Source: Ophiothrix spiculata
Taxonomy: Eukaryota > Echinodermata > Ophiuroidea > Amphilepidida > Ophiotrichidae
Reading direction: 5' to 3' (one strand)
Length of the DNA stretch: 41,167 bases
Assembly (NCBI GenBank): GCA_000969725.1
Contig: JXSR01S002648.1
The notes beneath the pieces are model-generated. The model ran no database searches, was not told the DNA's origin, and saw only the letters and a list, made by a program, of their open reading frames with translations. Position numbers and translations under genes: made by a program. Positions 1 through 10,797 of this stretch are shown in pieces; position 1 is the stretch's first letter, and each line of letters starts with the position of its first letter.

Positions 1-511
1 CACCCCTGGGACTTGAATAGCCCTTGACCCTTGGTGTTGCCTGATGGAAAGGTCATTCCAGGTCAAATGTCCTTTGAGGTCAAATTTCCAAAGTATTAAA
101 AGTTTGATCTGAGGTAAATGATCATGCAGTAGGCAGTTCGTTTTAAAGCAGGCAAGCATACTTGTTTGCAAACCATTTTGTTTAGCAGATTATGCTAAAC
201 TATAAAAAAATGATTTACATAATATCAGAAAAGTATTCTGTCGAATTACAAAGAATTATAAGAAGACTCTGAATACCACTTATTTATTAATTTTATATTT
301 GATAATTTATTGTGATGTTCTTAATTTGAATATGCATAATTATGTATGTTAAAGGTAAATCAAGTGTCAGGGAAGGCCAAAAGATTTCAAGATCTGGTAG
401 TTCTTTCCAGATGGATGATCTAGCTATTAAATCATTTATCTTGAAAATCAAGACTTGGTTGTTCTTTCAAGATGAAAGATTTCATTAGATCATTCAACTT
501 ATAAGAACCAT

Positions 512-793
512 TAGGGCTAAACCATGGTCGGTCTTCAAACAAAAATTTCGCTACCAAACATTTGGTCGTGACATCACCAAATATATGTGATCGAATTTAA
601 AGTATAAATCGGAAACAAACATTTTAGGCAATGTTTATTGCAATTCAACACATGTGCAATTTAGCGCGACATTTTATTTGGTCTCAACTCGCTGTTGGAG
701 TTATTTTATTTGAAGTCAATCGTCATTTTGACGTCACGACCAAATGTTTGGTAGCGAAAGTTTTGTTTGAAGGCCGACTATGTTTTGGCCCTT
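512..793. mobile_element. MITE family A, copy in duplication unit 1
   Basis: The two ends form a terminal inverted repeat of about 50 bp. The left arm runs from about 523 (CATGGTCGGTCTTCAAAC) and the right arm ends at 782 (GAAGGCCGACTATG). The arms contain the shared core CTACCAAACATTTGGTCG. There is no coding capacity. Diverged relatives occur at 7430-7709, 27615-27894 and, partially, 6480-6690. Confidence 0.75.
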
Positions 794-1067
794 AGGTCTT
801 GAAATCTTTTGTTATTGGGATGTTTGTTATGCAGATACGACCTTGTGGCACCTGCGGTGGCACTCAACCCTTAATATGATTTTCTCTATCAAAAGAAAGA
901 TGGGAATTATTGCTAATATGAATTTAGCAGCTTAAAACATCCTGCTGCACTTTTGAGTTCATGGTGACTTCAGCAGTGACAATTAGATATAGATGGGAGA
1001 TCCCAGACTTTAAATATAGCATTCTTAGTCACTGAGTGCGATTTTACTTCCTAATAAGGAATTTTGG

Positions 1068-1364
1068 CCATCCATTATGAGACGATAGATGACAGTGCGT
1101 TCAGCGTGAAACGCAGTGGAGCCGCGCGTTCAAAATACGGTGCGATGCAGGTATACGCACACATCCGGCGCGAACAGCTTTACTGGGTTCGGCATATTTC
1201 ATGTTTGAATAGGGGTGTACATTTTTCCAATGATAATGTTTATAGTTTTTGGCAATAATTTACCTCGTTTTTGGTTTATAAATGACTCAAATTTGTGACT
1301 AAGAATGAGAATAAAAGATAGGATTTATTGTTTTGCCTGTCATCTATCGTCTCATAATGGATGG
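1068..1364. mobile_element. TIR element with GC-rich core and 64-codon ORF
   Basis: A 27-28 bp sequence beginning CCATCCATTATGAGACG at 1068 recurs inverted at 1337-1364, giving an element of about 297 bp. Its interior (about 1097-1200) is much richer in G+C than the surroundings and carries many CG dinucleotides. An ORF at 1064-1258 (+) starts just before the left terminal repeat and crosses this core. It has no family I recognise and is probably fortuitous. The element is repeated at 8025-8313. Confidence 0.6.
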
Positions 1365-1451
1365 GTGTACATTATTTTGAGTAATGGGTGCCCCCGCAGA
1401 TTATGAGACGATAGATGACAGGCAAAACAATAAATCTTATCTTTTATTCTC
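1307..1451. repeat. Long near-perfect hairpin, 51-bp arms
   Basis: The arm 1307-1357 is the reverse complement of 1401-1451 with a single mismatch, and the loop is 43 nt. The left arm contains the right terminal repeat of the preceding element. The same terminal sequence therefore occurs three times within 400 bp, which suggests a nested or aborted transposition product. The hairpin is preserved at 8256-8400. Confidence 0.85.
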
Positions 1452-2437
1452 TAATTTTCCGCTAATGATACGCCAACCTGCACGCAAAGCATGTTTTCAA
1501 TATTGATGCAAATATGACAAGATGTGATGGGATGCATCATAGGCAAAAATTAGAATACCCCAATTTGATCTCTATGCCGGAATTAAAATAGTTGCGAGTC
1601 TGGTATCTCCTTTCTAAGTCGTATAAGGTTAAGCCATCTTCTATATTCCATCAACTTACATATACAAACCAAACTATAGAGTAAATTATGCAGCATCTTT
1701 ATGTAAATGATGCAGAAGTTTACATACACGCTATTAGACTTGCAGGATAATAAGTGCCAATGCTTAATATGAAACTTAAACAGAACAATTACGCAGCAAC
1801 TTTGAATTTTGTACTAGTAGGTTTATGGAGTGTACACACCAACTAAGCAATTTTGACTTGTCAGTGTCTAAACAGGTGGCTAAAATGTGTATAGTTACTA
1901 TGCTGTCAGTTGGTGTAGTACATTGACTACAAAAGCAGGAATTTAGCTGTGTATATCTGAAAAGTTCAGCTGTTTAAAACTGTTGTAGTACACTGTATTA
2001 TGAAAGCTCCAATTTTAGCATTATGAAAATAAATGCATTTTAATGCATCAAAATGTTTGAAATCAAATTGTGTGATATTCTCATTTTTACATTAATATAC
2101 ATAAATATGGGGTATAACTATATGTGACATGTTACATCAGAAGGTATAAATTGTCTACCTTCAACAAAATTATTATTTTCACGGCATTTTAAAGGGAATG
2201 ATATAAGGTTTAAAAGGATATCATGCTTGTGAAAATTTATGTTTGAGGTTTGAAGTTATGATGAATAGTGGCAATAATGTTCTTCCTATTTTCTTTATAA
2301 TTTGCAAGTTTAATTTGCCTGCATCTCCAAATTTGCACGACCGACAACCTGTACCTTTTGATGTAACGTGCCGCATTTATTCATCCCAATGATTTGACCC
2401 AGAGAGATGGGAGGGGCCGAAGTATTTATTCCACTTC
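1452..2437. other. Non-coding duplicated sequence
   Basis: AT-rich sequence shared with copy 2 (about 8401-9150). It has no long ORF, RNA gene or clear terminal repeat. Confidence 0.6.
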
Positions 2438-2723
2438 ATACGCCGGGGAAGTAGTGGCGTCACATTTATGATAATTAGCCCAACACCTGCGATATGGTTC
2501 CAAACAAATGATCATATCTTGAGTGGTTCCACTGATCATACGTATTAACATATTATTTTCCCTTATTTTTGTTTTAGACGAATGTTATGGTATCAAATAG
2601 GAGTCTGACTTTTTTCCCCATAGACTTAGCGTGTGGTAAAACTGTCCACCCCGTTTGTTTGGAACCAAAACGCACGTGTTGGGTAATTTACATAAATTAT
2701 GACGTCACTACTTCCCGGCGTAT
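2438..2723. mobile_element. MITE with ~72-bp terminal inverted repeats
   Basis: The left arm starts ATACGCCGGGGAAGTAG and the right arm ends CTACTTCCCGGCGTAT. Pairing continues inward for about 72 bp, up to GGTTCCAAACAAA and its complement. The corresponding place in copy 2 (about 9145-9160, CTTCATATTTTAA) lacks the element, so it inserted after the duplication or was lost from copy 2. The junctions are TA-rich. Confidence 0.85.
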
Positions 2724-2728
2724 ATTTT

Positions 2729-3240
2729 AACCCTAACTACACCGAAATTCACAAAATCCCATTCCACAAAATCCGAGAAAATTGCGTTAGTCCAAATACG
2801 TCATAGACCAGAGTTGGCTATGATCACGAAATCGATGCCATGGCAGCGTCTGCTCAGTAGCTTTACATAGTGGGGCATGGACTGGGATGCGGGAGGTCCC
2901 GGGTTCGAATTTGGGGGAAACCACCCATTTTTAACATGTAGATTTCAGAAGAGATAGGTTTTTAAACGAAGAGGTGCTTAAAAGTGTTAGGTTTAATAAA
3001 GCCTATTTATGTGTCTAAACTAACGCTAACAACACCGAACCTCACAAAATCCCATTCCACAAAATCAAGAAAATCGCGTAAGTCCAAATACATCATAGAC
3101 CGGAGTTAGCTATGATTACGAAATTGCTGCCATGGCAGCGTCTGCTCAGTGGCTTTACGTAGTGGGGCATGGACCGGGCTGAGGGAGGTGTTCTGAAGAG
3201 ATGCTTAAAGAAGAGGTGCTTAAAAGTGTTAGGGTTAATG
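2729..3240 (+). repeat. Tandem pair of a tRNA-derived SINE-like repeat (~292-bp period)
   Basis: Unit 1 (about 2729-3007) and unit 2 (about 3022-3240) share most of their sequence, for example CACAAAATCCCATTCCAC at 2750 and 3043, and TGGCAGCGTCTGCTCAGT at 2841 and 3133. Unit 1 contains a tRNA-type B box, GGTCCCGGGTTCGAATTT, near 2896. Unit 2 has lost about 50 bp spanning that B box and resumes at TCTGAAGAG. Both end in the same tail, GAGGTGCTTAAAAGTGTTAG. The pair is absent from copy 2 of the segmental duplication. Confidence 0.65.
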
Positions 3241-3460
3241 GAAATTGCCATGTGGGCAGGCGGCATAGGACACAATAAATAGCATCCACTAGATTTAGGG
3301 ACGAGGGATTTTAAAACGCAAATTTAGGATACGTTTTAGTGTATTTCTATTGGGTCACCATGGTATTGAAGAATATATTACTAACATCATATTTTTATCT
3401 TTCCCAAAAAAATTAAGTGTTCTTATAGTAATAAGCATAATTGTTTTATTCCAAATCTGC

Positions 3461-3482
3461 TGGGGTTCACGCGTGAACCCCA
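3461..3482. repeat. 22-bp perfect palindrome
   Basis: The sequence TGGGGTTCACGCGTGAACCCCA has no spacer and reads the same on both strands. It stands out in AT-rich surroundings and may be the centre of an old hairpin element. No flanking inverted arms were found. Confidence 0.7.
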
Positions 3483-3689
3483 CTTTTCTTAGATGGTATT
3501 ATATTTTTTTACCGATTAGAAAAATAATTTTAGTGATCATCCTGGAAGTCGTATTTTTCCACGAATCCCAATGGCTACGCCAGAGGCGGTATAGGACATG
3601 AGTCACGCAACCGGGGGATCGGCTATGATACCGTCTGGCAACCCAGAAACAGTTGCCACGGCCACCCTCCTCTGCATGTGGGTGCTTTA

Positions 3690-4601
3690 TATGAATTTTG
3701 TTCAAAGTATTTACCATGTTGTAGGATTTAAAGTTCGAGGATATAAACTCTTCTAGCTTCTGAGTGGATACCTACCCTCATACGCCCCCATACTACAAAA
3801 AATTGACAAAATCGGAATTGCCCTCATCCACCAATATATGGTTAATTATAATCGATATGGATGAACCCTGTCATCAACTGAATTCAGGTGTATTATCTTT
3901 CCCTATCTAAATTATGGAATACAGTGCAACACTTGCAAAACATTTGGACAATTAAGTAAAAGATTTAAAAATGGGCAAAGAACCATCTCTGGCACTCAAT
4001 ACTGGAATCATACAAATTGCAAGACCAATCTTCCTGTAGCTTTTATCAGTTTTTCCAAGAGGCATTCTGAAATCCACAACCACCCAACAAGTCATCTTAA
4101 TAACTTAAAACAAAAGGGCCTTGCCTGATCAATCTAATACACAAGACCTGATTCTTTGGAACACACTTTCAAAAACCATAAAAACTGCTAAATCATTGAA
4201 CATTGTAAATGTTATTTTCAATGTCTTCGAAAGACGCTTAAGAATCTCTTCATTCATGATTCAAGTTTTTTAAATAAACTGAAATAAATTCAAAGAAACA
4301 AACTTGACAAATACTAGAAATCTCTTCTAGTTCTTTCTTTCATTTTATTATGGAAAAATCATGACACACAATTCTGTGAAATACGATCAAATTGTTGAAA
4401 CATGACAATCATAGAAAGATTCAAAATGAATACAAATTACAATTAATAGACATTTTAAAAATAGTCATTCTGGGTATTATATAGTAAGGGTCTGAGATAA
4501 TAATGGCAGTTTTGTTTCTTCTATTATGGTTACACATATTACAAGAAAGATATGAGTGGGATTTTTCAGCACATGTATGTGCTATATGAGTGACCTGTCA
4601 T
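3690..4601. other. Non-coding duplicated sequence
   Basis: Shared with about 9190-10242 of copy 2, apart from the insertion at 9435-9597. The similarity is lower around 3900-4200 and very high from 4260 on. No gene seen. Confidence 0.55.
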
Positions 4602-5160
4602 ATCAATGGGTACCTTAAGTTTGACAAAGTATATCAAATATGAGCCATTGAAGCTGAGCATAGTCAAAAGTCACTGCCAAGGTTGAATTTTTAATGTCAT
4701 CAGAAATGTTACCTTTTTTGTGTACTCCATCATAGGTTGGGTTCCAACATCCAAAACATAAGAAATATGTGTTAAAAAACAAGATAAAAATCCTATCTCT
4801 ATCCAAGTTATACTGACCACAAAAACTAGTTTTCCGAATCCGCCCGATGCCTTTTAACAATTTCGGATGTAACTTTGCAACCGAACATCCAATAACCAAA
4901 AGCAAGGAGTCATTTTAAAGCTAAATATTCAGCTTTCAGATGAGACCAAAAAAATCAATTTTGATTTTGGGACCCTTAACAGACATGAGAATGGTTTTTC
5001 GTCAAAAAAAATCTGAATTTGGTAAAAATTAACCAAAAACCTTAAAATGGTTTAATAAAGCCCCAAATTATCTGAGTTTGGAGCTATTTGGATGATAAAA
5101 ATATCTGAAATCAGATAATTATCTGAAAATTCTCATGCTTGCCTTAAGGTACCTTTCGAT
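4602..5160. mobile_element. Candidate TIR element, copy 1
   Basis: The ends ATCAATGGGTACCTTAAG (from about 4602) and CTTAAGGTACCTTTCGAT (to 5160) are imperfect inverted repeats of about 19 bp, enclosing 520 bp. A 96-codon minus-strand ORF (4615-4905) survives in the copy at 10243-10797 despite a 3-bp deletion. Its composition (AT-driven residues, no domain) does not convince me that it is a gene. The short arms make the element call tentative. Confidence 0.4.
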
Positions 5161-5594
5161 ACGGGTTACATATTAACTAAAACTTGAGCCAGTTTCACTG
5201 CATGGTACACATTACATCAGTTGGACACAAGACAAAAACAAACCATGTTTTACTGAACTTCCCAGTCAGAGAGCATAATTTGTCAATATTTTTTTCACCA
5301 AAATGACCCCCAAAATGCTTGCAAATCTGTATAAAATTTGTGTCCCTCACTTTGCTCATTTTTTCCAATCAAATTTGGCTGATCCTTTTTTTTTCTGTTT
5401 CTTTTTTTTTAAAAACCTTCCCACAATCTTGGTCATAAAGGCTCATTTTACCATTTCTTGTATTTTTGTTATGAAAAATTTGCCATTATAAAAATCTTGG
5501 CCAGTCGGGCACTAAAACAGGTTTTTGTGTCACCTAACCAAAATGAATTTCATCCACAATTCATCACACCATGAAATATTATATGTGATGACTC

Positions 5595-6215
5595 ACACCG
5601 AAAAGGGGGACTTTGCGACGATCTGCAGACTGAGATATCAGGCTTTGAAGTTGAGAAGTGGTAAAATTTTCGTCTGGGGTGAATTTGAGATTTTGTGATA
5701 TTATGAATCTTCAAAGTTTTAAAAATCTTCCTACCAAGCCGTTTTCTATAAAATTGTGAAAAAAGATGATTTTATGACAATTTTCTAACACCGTGTCAAT
5801 TTTTGTGATCGGAAGAAAAAACATCCTCGAAAACAGGCCGTTTTCTCAGCTCAAATTTTCACTTCTCTGACCGACTGTCCTAGGTATATAATAATTAAAG
5901 ATATGTATCTTGACAATGTCTGTGTCAAATTTGATGATGAGTGCTCTTAAGTGCCCGTTGCTAAGGAGATTTTGTGTATAGTTGAATAGTAATCAATAAA
6001 ATTGATGCTTTCACAAACCCAAACTTTGAAAGCCTGTTTTCTCCAATTGCTATTTTTGAAAAGTGATCAACACGCTCTTACTAAAATAGCCATATCTTCG
6101 GAACGGATTGTATCGAAATTTTTGAGATACCAAATTACTTGTGAAAGTCTAAGCTTTCACATGATGCCAAAAACTCAATTTTGATGTCTGAACCAAAGTC
6201 CCCCCCTTTCGGTGT
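5595..6215. mobile_element. Non-autonomous DNA element, 621 bp, present only in copy 1
   Basis: The left end ACACCGAAAAGGGGGACTTTG and the right end CAAAGTCCCCCCCTTTCGGTGT are inverted repeats of about 21 bp. Similar ATGTGAT strings flank both ends. Copy 2 of the segmental duplication reads straight through (ATTTCATCAACATTTTTGCAG near 11165) and lacks the element plus a few tens of flanking bases. No transposase ORF is present. Confidence 0.7.
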
Positions 6216-6479
6216 ATGTGATATACATGCAAACCTCACATTTTTGCAGCCATTATTTCATCAAATTGACCAAGAACAATAAATATAACTAAGTGCATTT
6301 CTGAAATTAAACAAAATTACTAAATATTTGATTTCTTATATACTAGAGTTGCAACGGTGTAAAACATAGAAAAGAAACAGCGACTATATAAAGCCCAATA
6401 TAAACTTTGTCATTTTTGTGGATATTTTCATTCAAAATTTGTAACATGGTGTAAAATTCTTACCATGTTACATATACAC

Positions 6480-6690
6480 ATTGATGTCACCAAATAAATA
6501 TGATAGAATAAAAAGTAACAATGACTTAACCTTGTTTCAATTCAACTAATAAGTGCAATTTAGCACCAAGTATAATTTGTGTTTAAGTCGGTGTTGAATT
6601 TTTTTTATTTGGAGTCACATGTCAGCTTTACGTCATCAAATGTTTGATAGTTAAAAATATGTGGATCGAAGCCGAGTATAGTTCGGCCGT
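6480..6690. mobile_element. MITE family A, degraded copy
   Basis: It contains family A internal sequence (TGATGTCACCAAATAAAT, GTGCAATTTAGCACC, ATTTGGAGTCACATGTC) and the end AGTATAGTTCGGCC. The left arm is not recognisable. It lies near the right edge of duplication copy 1. Confidence 0.5.
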
Positions 6691-6790
6691 AATTCAGAAA
6701 AATGACAATGTATATATGGCCCTATATTACGGTATCTTCAATGACATTAAATCATCATTTCTGTATCTAAAAGATGCAGAACATCTTAAG

Positions 6791-7146
6791 GGAGGTCGGG
6801 AGCTCCCTAAAAATTGTTTTTATCATAACTTGAAAACTAATAAAGTAAACTACATAAATTAATACATTTATAGAAAGGAAATTTTAAAAACTCGCTTTTT
6901 AGAAACTCACCAAAAACAAGATATTTTGCCAAAAATTTGAACAAGCCTACAAAAAGTATTATTTGGCAAAAATCTTCAAAAATAGGTAAAAATCATCGAA
7001 ATTGATAGTTCTATAGGGAACATTTTCTCAAATTTTTGATTAACTTCTTAGTTTTCACAAAATCATTAAATGTGCAAAAAAATCATGATTTTTTTAGAAA
7101 AAAGTGAACTTTTAGCCTTTTCGGACCAACATTTTTAAAACTAGAG
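6791..7146. other. Spacer between duplication copies
   Basis: Very AT-rich sequence with A- and T-runs. No gene or repeat structure was identified. Confidence 0.5.
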
Positions 7147-7429
7147 GAAAGTATTTTGTCGAATTACAAAGAATTATAAGAAGACTCCGAATACCACGTA
7201 TTTATTAATTTTATATTAGATAATTTATTGTGATGTTCTTAATTTGAATATGCATAATTATGTATGTAAAAGGTAATTCAAGTGTCGGTGTAGGCCAAAA
7301 GATTTCAAGACCTGGTAGTTCTTTCCAGATGGGTGATTTAAAATCGTTCATCTTGAAAATCAAGACTCGGTTGTCCTTTCAAGATGAAAGATTTAATTAG
7401 ATCATTCAACTTATAATATAAGAACCATT

Positions 7430-7709
7430 AGGGCTAAACCATAGTCGGTCTTCAAACAAAAATTTCGCTAGCAAACATTTGGTCGAGACATCACCAAATA
7501 TATGTGATCGAATTTAAAGTATAAATTGGAAACAAACATTTGAGGTAATGTATATTGCAATTCAACACAAGTGCAATTTAGCGCGACATTTTATTTGGTC
7601 TCAACTCGCTGTTGGAGTTATTTTATTTGAAGTCAAGCGTCATTTTGACGTCACGACCAGATGTTTGGTAGCGAAAATTTTGTTTGAAGGCCGACTATGT
7701 TTTAGCCCT
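7430..7709. mobile_element. MITE family A, copy in duplication unit 2
   Basis: Same element as 512-793. The inverted ends AGGGCTAAACCATAGTCGG and CCGACTATGTTTTAGCCCTT pair over about 50 bp. A 79-codon plus-strand ORF crosses it and is not regarded as a gene. Confidence 0.75.
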
Positions 7710-7772
7710 TGGGTCTTGAAATCTTTTGTTATTGGGATGTTTGTTATGCAGATACGACCTTGTGGCACCTGG

Positions 7773-7810
7773 GACAAACAATACTAAAATATTATTTAGT
7801 ATTATTTGTC
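7773..7810. repeat. 38-bp hairpin present only in copy 2
   Basis: GACAAACAATACTAAA pairs with TTTAGTATTATTTGTC (one mismatch) around a short loop. The equivalent site in copy 1 (CACCTGCGGTGG near 850) lacks it, so it is a precise small insertion or deletion between the copies. Confidence 0.75.
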
Positions 7811-8024
7811 TGCGGTGGCACTCAACCCTTAATATGATTTTTTATGATCAAAAGAAAGATGGGAATTATACTAATATGAATTTCGCAGCTTAAAACATCC
7901 TGCTGCACTTTGAGTTCATGGTGACTTCAGCAGTGACAATTAGATATAGATGGGAGATCCCAGACTTTATATATAGCATTCTTAGTCACTGAGTGCGATT
8001 TTACTTCCTAATAAGGAATTTTGG

Positions 8025-8313
8025 CCATCCATTATGAGACGATAGATGACAGTGCGTTCAGCATGAAACGCAGTGGAGCCGCGCGTTCAAAATACGGTGC
8101 GATGCAGGTATACGCACACATCCGGCGCGAACAGCTTTACTGGGTTCGGCATATTTCATGTTTGAATAGGGGTGTACATTTTTCCAATGATAATGTTTAT
8201 AGTTTTTGGCAATAATTTACCTCGTTTTTGGTTTATAAAATTTGTGACTAAGAATGAGAATAAAAGATAGGATTTATTGTTTTGCCTGTCATCTATCGTC
8301 TCATAATGGATGG
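8025..8313. mobile_element. TIR element with GC-rich core, copy 2
   Basis: Counterpart of 1068-1364, with the same terminal repeats, the same GC-rich core and a 64-codon ORF (8021-8215) that differs from copy 1 by one residue. It is about 8 bp shorter because of a small deletion near 8240. Confidence 0.6.
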
Positions 8314-8400
8314 GTGTACATTATTTTGAGTAATGGGTGCCCCCGCAGATTATGAGACGATAGATGACAGGCAAAACAATAAATCTTATCTTTTATTCTC
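8256..8400. repeat. Long hairpin, copy 2
   Basis: Arms 8256-8306 and 8350-8400 pair over 51 bp, as at 1307-1451. Confidence 0.85.
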
Positions 8401-9434
8401 TAATTTTCCGCTAATGATACGCCAACCTGCACGCAAAGCATGTTTTCAATATTGATGCAAATATGACAAGATGTGATGGATTGCATCATAGGCAAAAATC
8501 AGAATACCCCAATTTGATCTCCATGCAGGAATAAAAATAGCGGCGAGTATGGTATCTCCTTTCTAAGTCGTATAATTTTTAGCCATCTACTATATTCCAT
8601 CAACTTACACATACAAACCAAACTATAGAGTAATTATGCAGCATCTTCACGTAAATTATGCAGAAGTTTGCATACACGCTATTAGACTTGCAGGATAATA
8701 AGCCAATGCTTAATATGAAACTTAAACAGAACGATTACGCAGCAACTTTGAATTTTGTACTAGTAGGTTTATGGAGTGTACACACCAACTAAGCAATATG
8801 TCAGTGTCTAAACAGATGGCTAAAAATGTGTATAGTAACTATGCTGTAAGTCACAGTGTAGTACAGTGACAACAAAAGCAGGAATTTAGCTGTGTATATA
8901 TCTGAAAAGTCCAGCTGTTTAGTACTGTTAAAGTACACTGTATTATTGGTTTGTTGATGAAAGCTCCCATTTTAGCATTATGAAAATAAATGCATTTTAA
9001 TGCATCAAACTGTTTGAAATCAAATGTTGTAATAGTCTCACTGCTTACATTAATAGGTATAAATCCCAGGGGTGGGAGTATATTCCCGGGGTATATTCAT
9101 TCCAAGTATTTGACCAGGGGAGATGGAAGGGTAATCATTCCCCTTCATATTTTAATATTTTGCTATATTTAGGGTGTTTTATTTGAGTTTTTATTCAAAG
9201 TATTTAGCATGTTGCAGGATTTTAAAGTTCAAGGATGTAAACTCTTCTAGCTTCTGAGTGGATATCCACTTTCATACCCCTTACTGCAAAAAATGGGCAA
9301 ACCGGAATTACCCTCATCTACCAATTATTAAATCAATATGATTCAACCCTAACCCTGTTCAATTAAATTCAGGTGTGTTATCTTTGTTGTACATGTTATT
9401 GTACTCTTATCTTACCTTATGTAAATTATGGAAT
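8401..9434. other. Non-coding duplicated sequence
   Basis: Counterpart of 1452-2437 and about 3690-3915. There are several substitutions and short indels relative to copy 1. No gene seen. Confidence 0.5.
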
Positions 9435-9597
9435 CAGGCATGAGATTGCATCTTCCTGGAAACACTGGAAAAACGTGTAAAATTGGTACAAAATGCCTCA
9501 AAACGGGCTGAAAATAAATAAAATTGCGGAAATTTTGACATTAAAAAAAGCTGGAACTAGCTGAAAAGCTGGAAAATCTCATGCCTGTGGAATGCTT
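9435..9597. mobile_element. 163-bp element with TIR and target-site duplication
   Basis: It starts CAGGCATGAGATT and ends AATCTCATGCCTG, which are perfect 13-bp inverted repeats. It is flanked by the direct repeat TGGAAT (429-434 and 598-603 in the 9000s). Copy 1 at about 3915 has the uninterrupted site AAATTATGGAATACAG. The ends (CAGG...CCTG) resemble those of the element at 34211-34353. Confidence 0.85.
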
Positions 9598-9603
9598 CTT
9601 TCG

Positions 9604-10242
9604 GGCAACACTTGCAAAACATATTTAGACAAATTAGTAAAGCCTCAAAAACGGGGAATAAGAATCATCTCCGGCGCTCACTACAGGAATCATGAATCGC
9701 CTTTTTGCTAAGCTTAACATCCTCACTGTTACTGATATGTACACGATGGAAAAGTGCCTTTCCTGATCAATCTAATACACAAGACCCTATTCTTTGGGAC
9801 ATCCTTTCAAAAGCAATAAAATCTGCTAAATCGTTGAACATTGTAAATGTTATTTTCAACGTCTATAATAAAGACACTTTAAGAATATCTTCATTCAAGA
9901 TTCAATTTTTTTAAATAAACTGAAATAAATTCAAAGAAACAAACTTGACAAATACTAGAAATCTCTTCTAGTTCTTTCTTTCATTTTATTATGGAAAAAT
10001 CATGACAAACAATTCTGTGAAATACGATCAAATTGTTGAAACATGACAATCATAGAAAGATTCAAAATGAATACAAATTACAATTAATAGACATTTTAAA
10101 AATAGTCATTCTGGGTATTATATAGTAAGGGTCTGAGATAATAATGGCAGTTTTGTTTCTTCTATTATGGTTACACATATTACAAGAAAGATATGAGTGG
10201 GATTTTTCAGCACATGTATGTGCTATATGAGTGACCTGTCAT
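9604..10242. other. Non-coding duplicated sequence
   Basis: Counterpart of about 3920-4601. No gene seen. Confidence 0.5.
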
Positions 10243-10797
10243 ATCAATGGGTACCTTAAGTTTGACAAAGTATATCAAATATGAGCCATTGAAGCTGATA
10301 GTCAAAAGTCACTGCCAAGGTTGAATTTTTAATGTCATCAGAAATGTTACCTTTTTTGTGTACGCCATCATAGGTTGGGTTCCAACATCCAAAACATAAG
10401 AAATATGTGTTAAAAAACAAGATAAAAATCCTATCTCTATCCAAGTTATACTGACCACAAAAACTAGTTTTCCGAATCCGCCCGATGCCTTTTAACAATT
10501 TCGGATGTAACTTTGCAACCGAACATCCAATAACCAAAATCAAGGAGTCATTTTAAAGCTAAATATTCAGCTTTCAGATGAGACCAAAAAAATCAATTTT
10601 GATTTTGGGACCCTTAACAGACATGAGAATGATTTTTCGTCAAAAAAATCTGAATTTGGTAAAAATTAACCAAAAACCTTAAAATGGTTTAATAAAGCCC
10701 AAAATTATCTGAGTTTGGAGCTATTTGGATGATAGAAATATCTAAAATCAGATAATTATCTGAAAATTCTCATGCTTGCCTTAAGGTACCATTCGAT
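10243..10797. mobile_element. Candidate TIR element, copy 2
   Basis: Counterpart of 4602-5160, with the same short inverted ends (GGGTACCTTAAG and CTTAAGGTACC). The minus-strand ORF at 10256-10543 is kept. Confidence 0.4.

Larger units (their letters stand above)
228..6790. repeat. Segmental tandem duplication, copy 1
   Basis: This block recurs, in the same order and orientation, at about 7147-11575, with about 350 bp of other sequence between. Long stretches are nearly identical; for example 1064-1258 matches 8021-8215 with one amino-acid-level change in the shared reading frame, and 4240-5560 matches 9880-11160. Copy 1 is about 2.1 kb longer. The extra length comes from a MITE at 2438-2723, a tract at about 2724-3690, and a 0.65-kb segment around 5595-6215. 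I see no host gene in it. Boundaries are estimated by eye. Confidence 0.85.

Noticed and set aside
4615..4905. 96-codon minus ORF kept as 95 codons at 10256-10543
   Set aside because: Conservation is explained by the recent segmental duplication. There is no domain, splice signals or codon bias, and it lies in a candidate TIR element.
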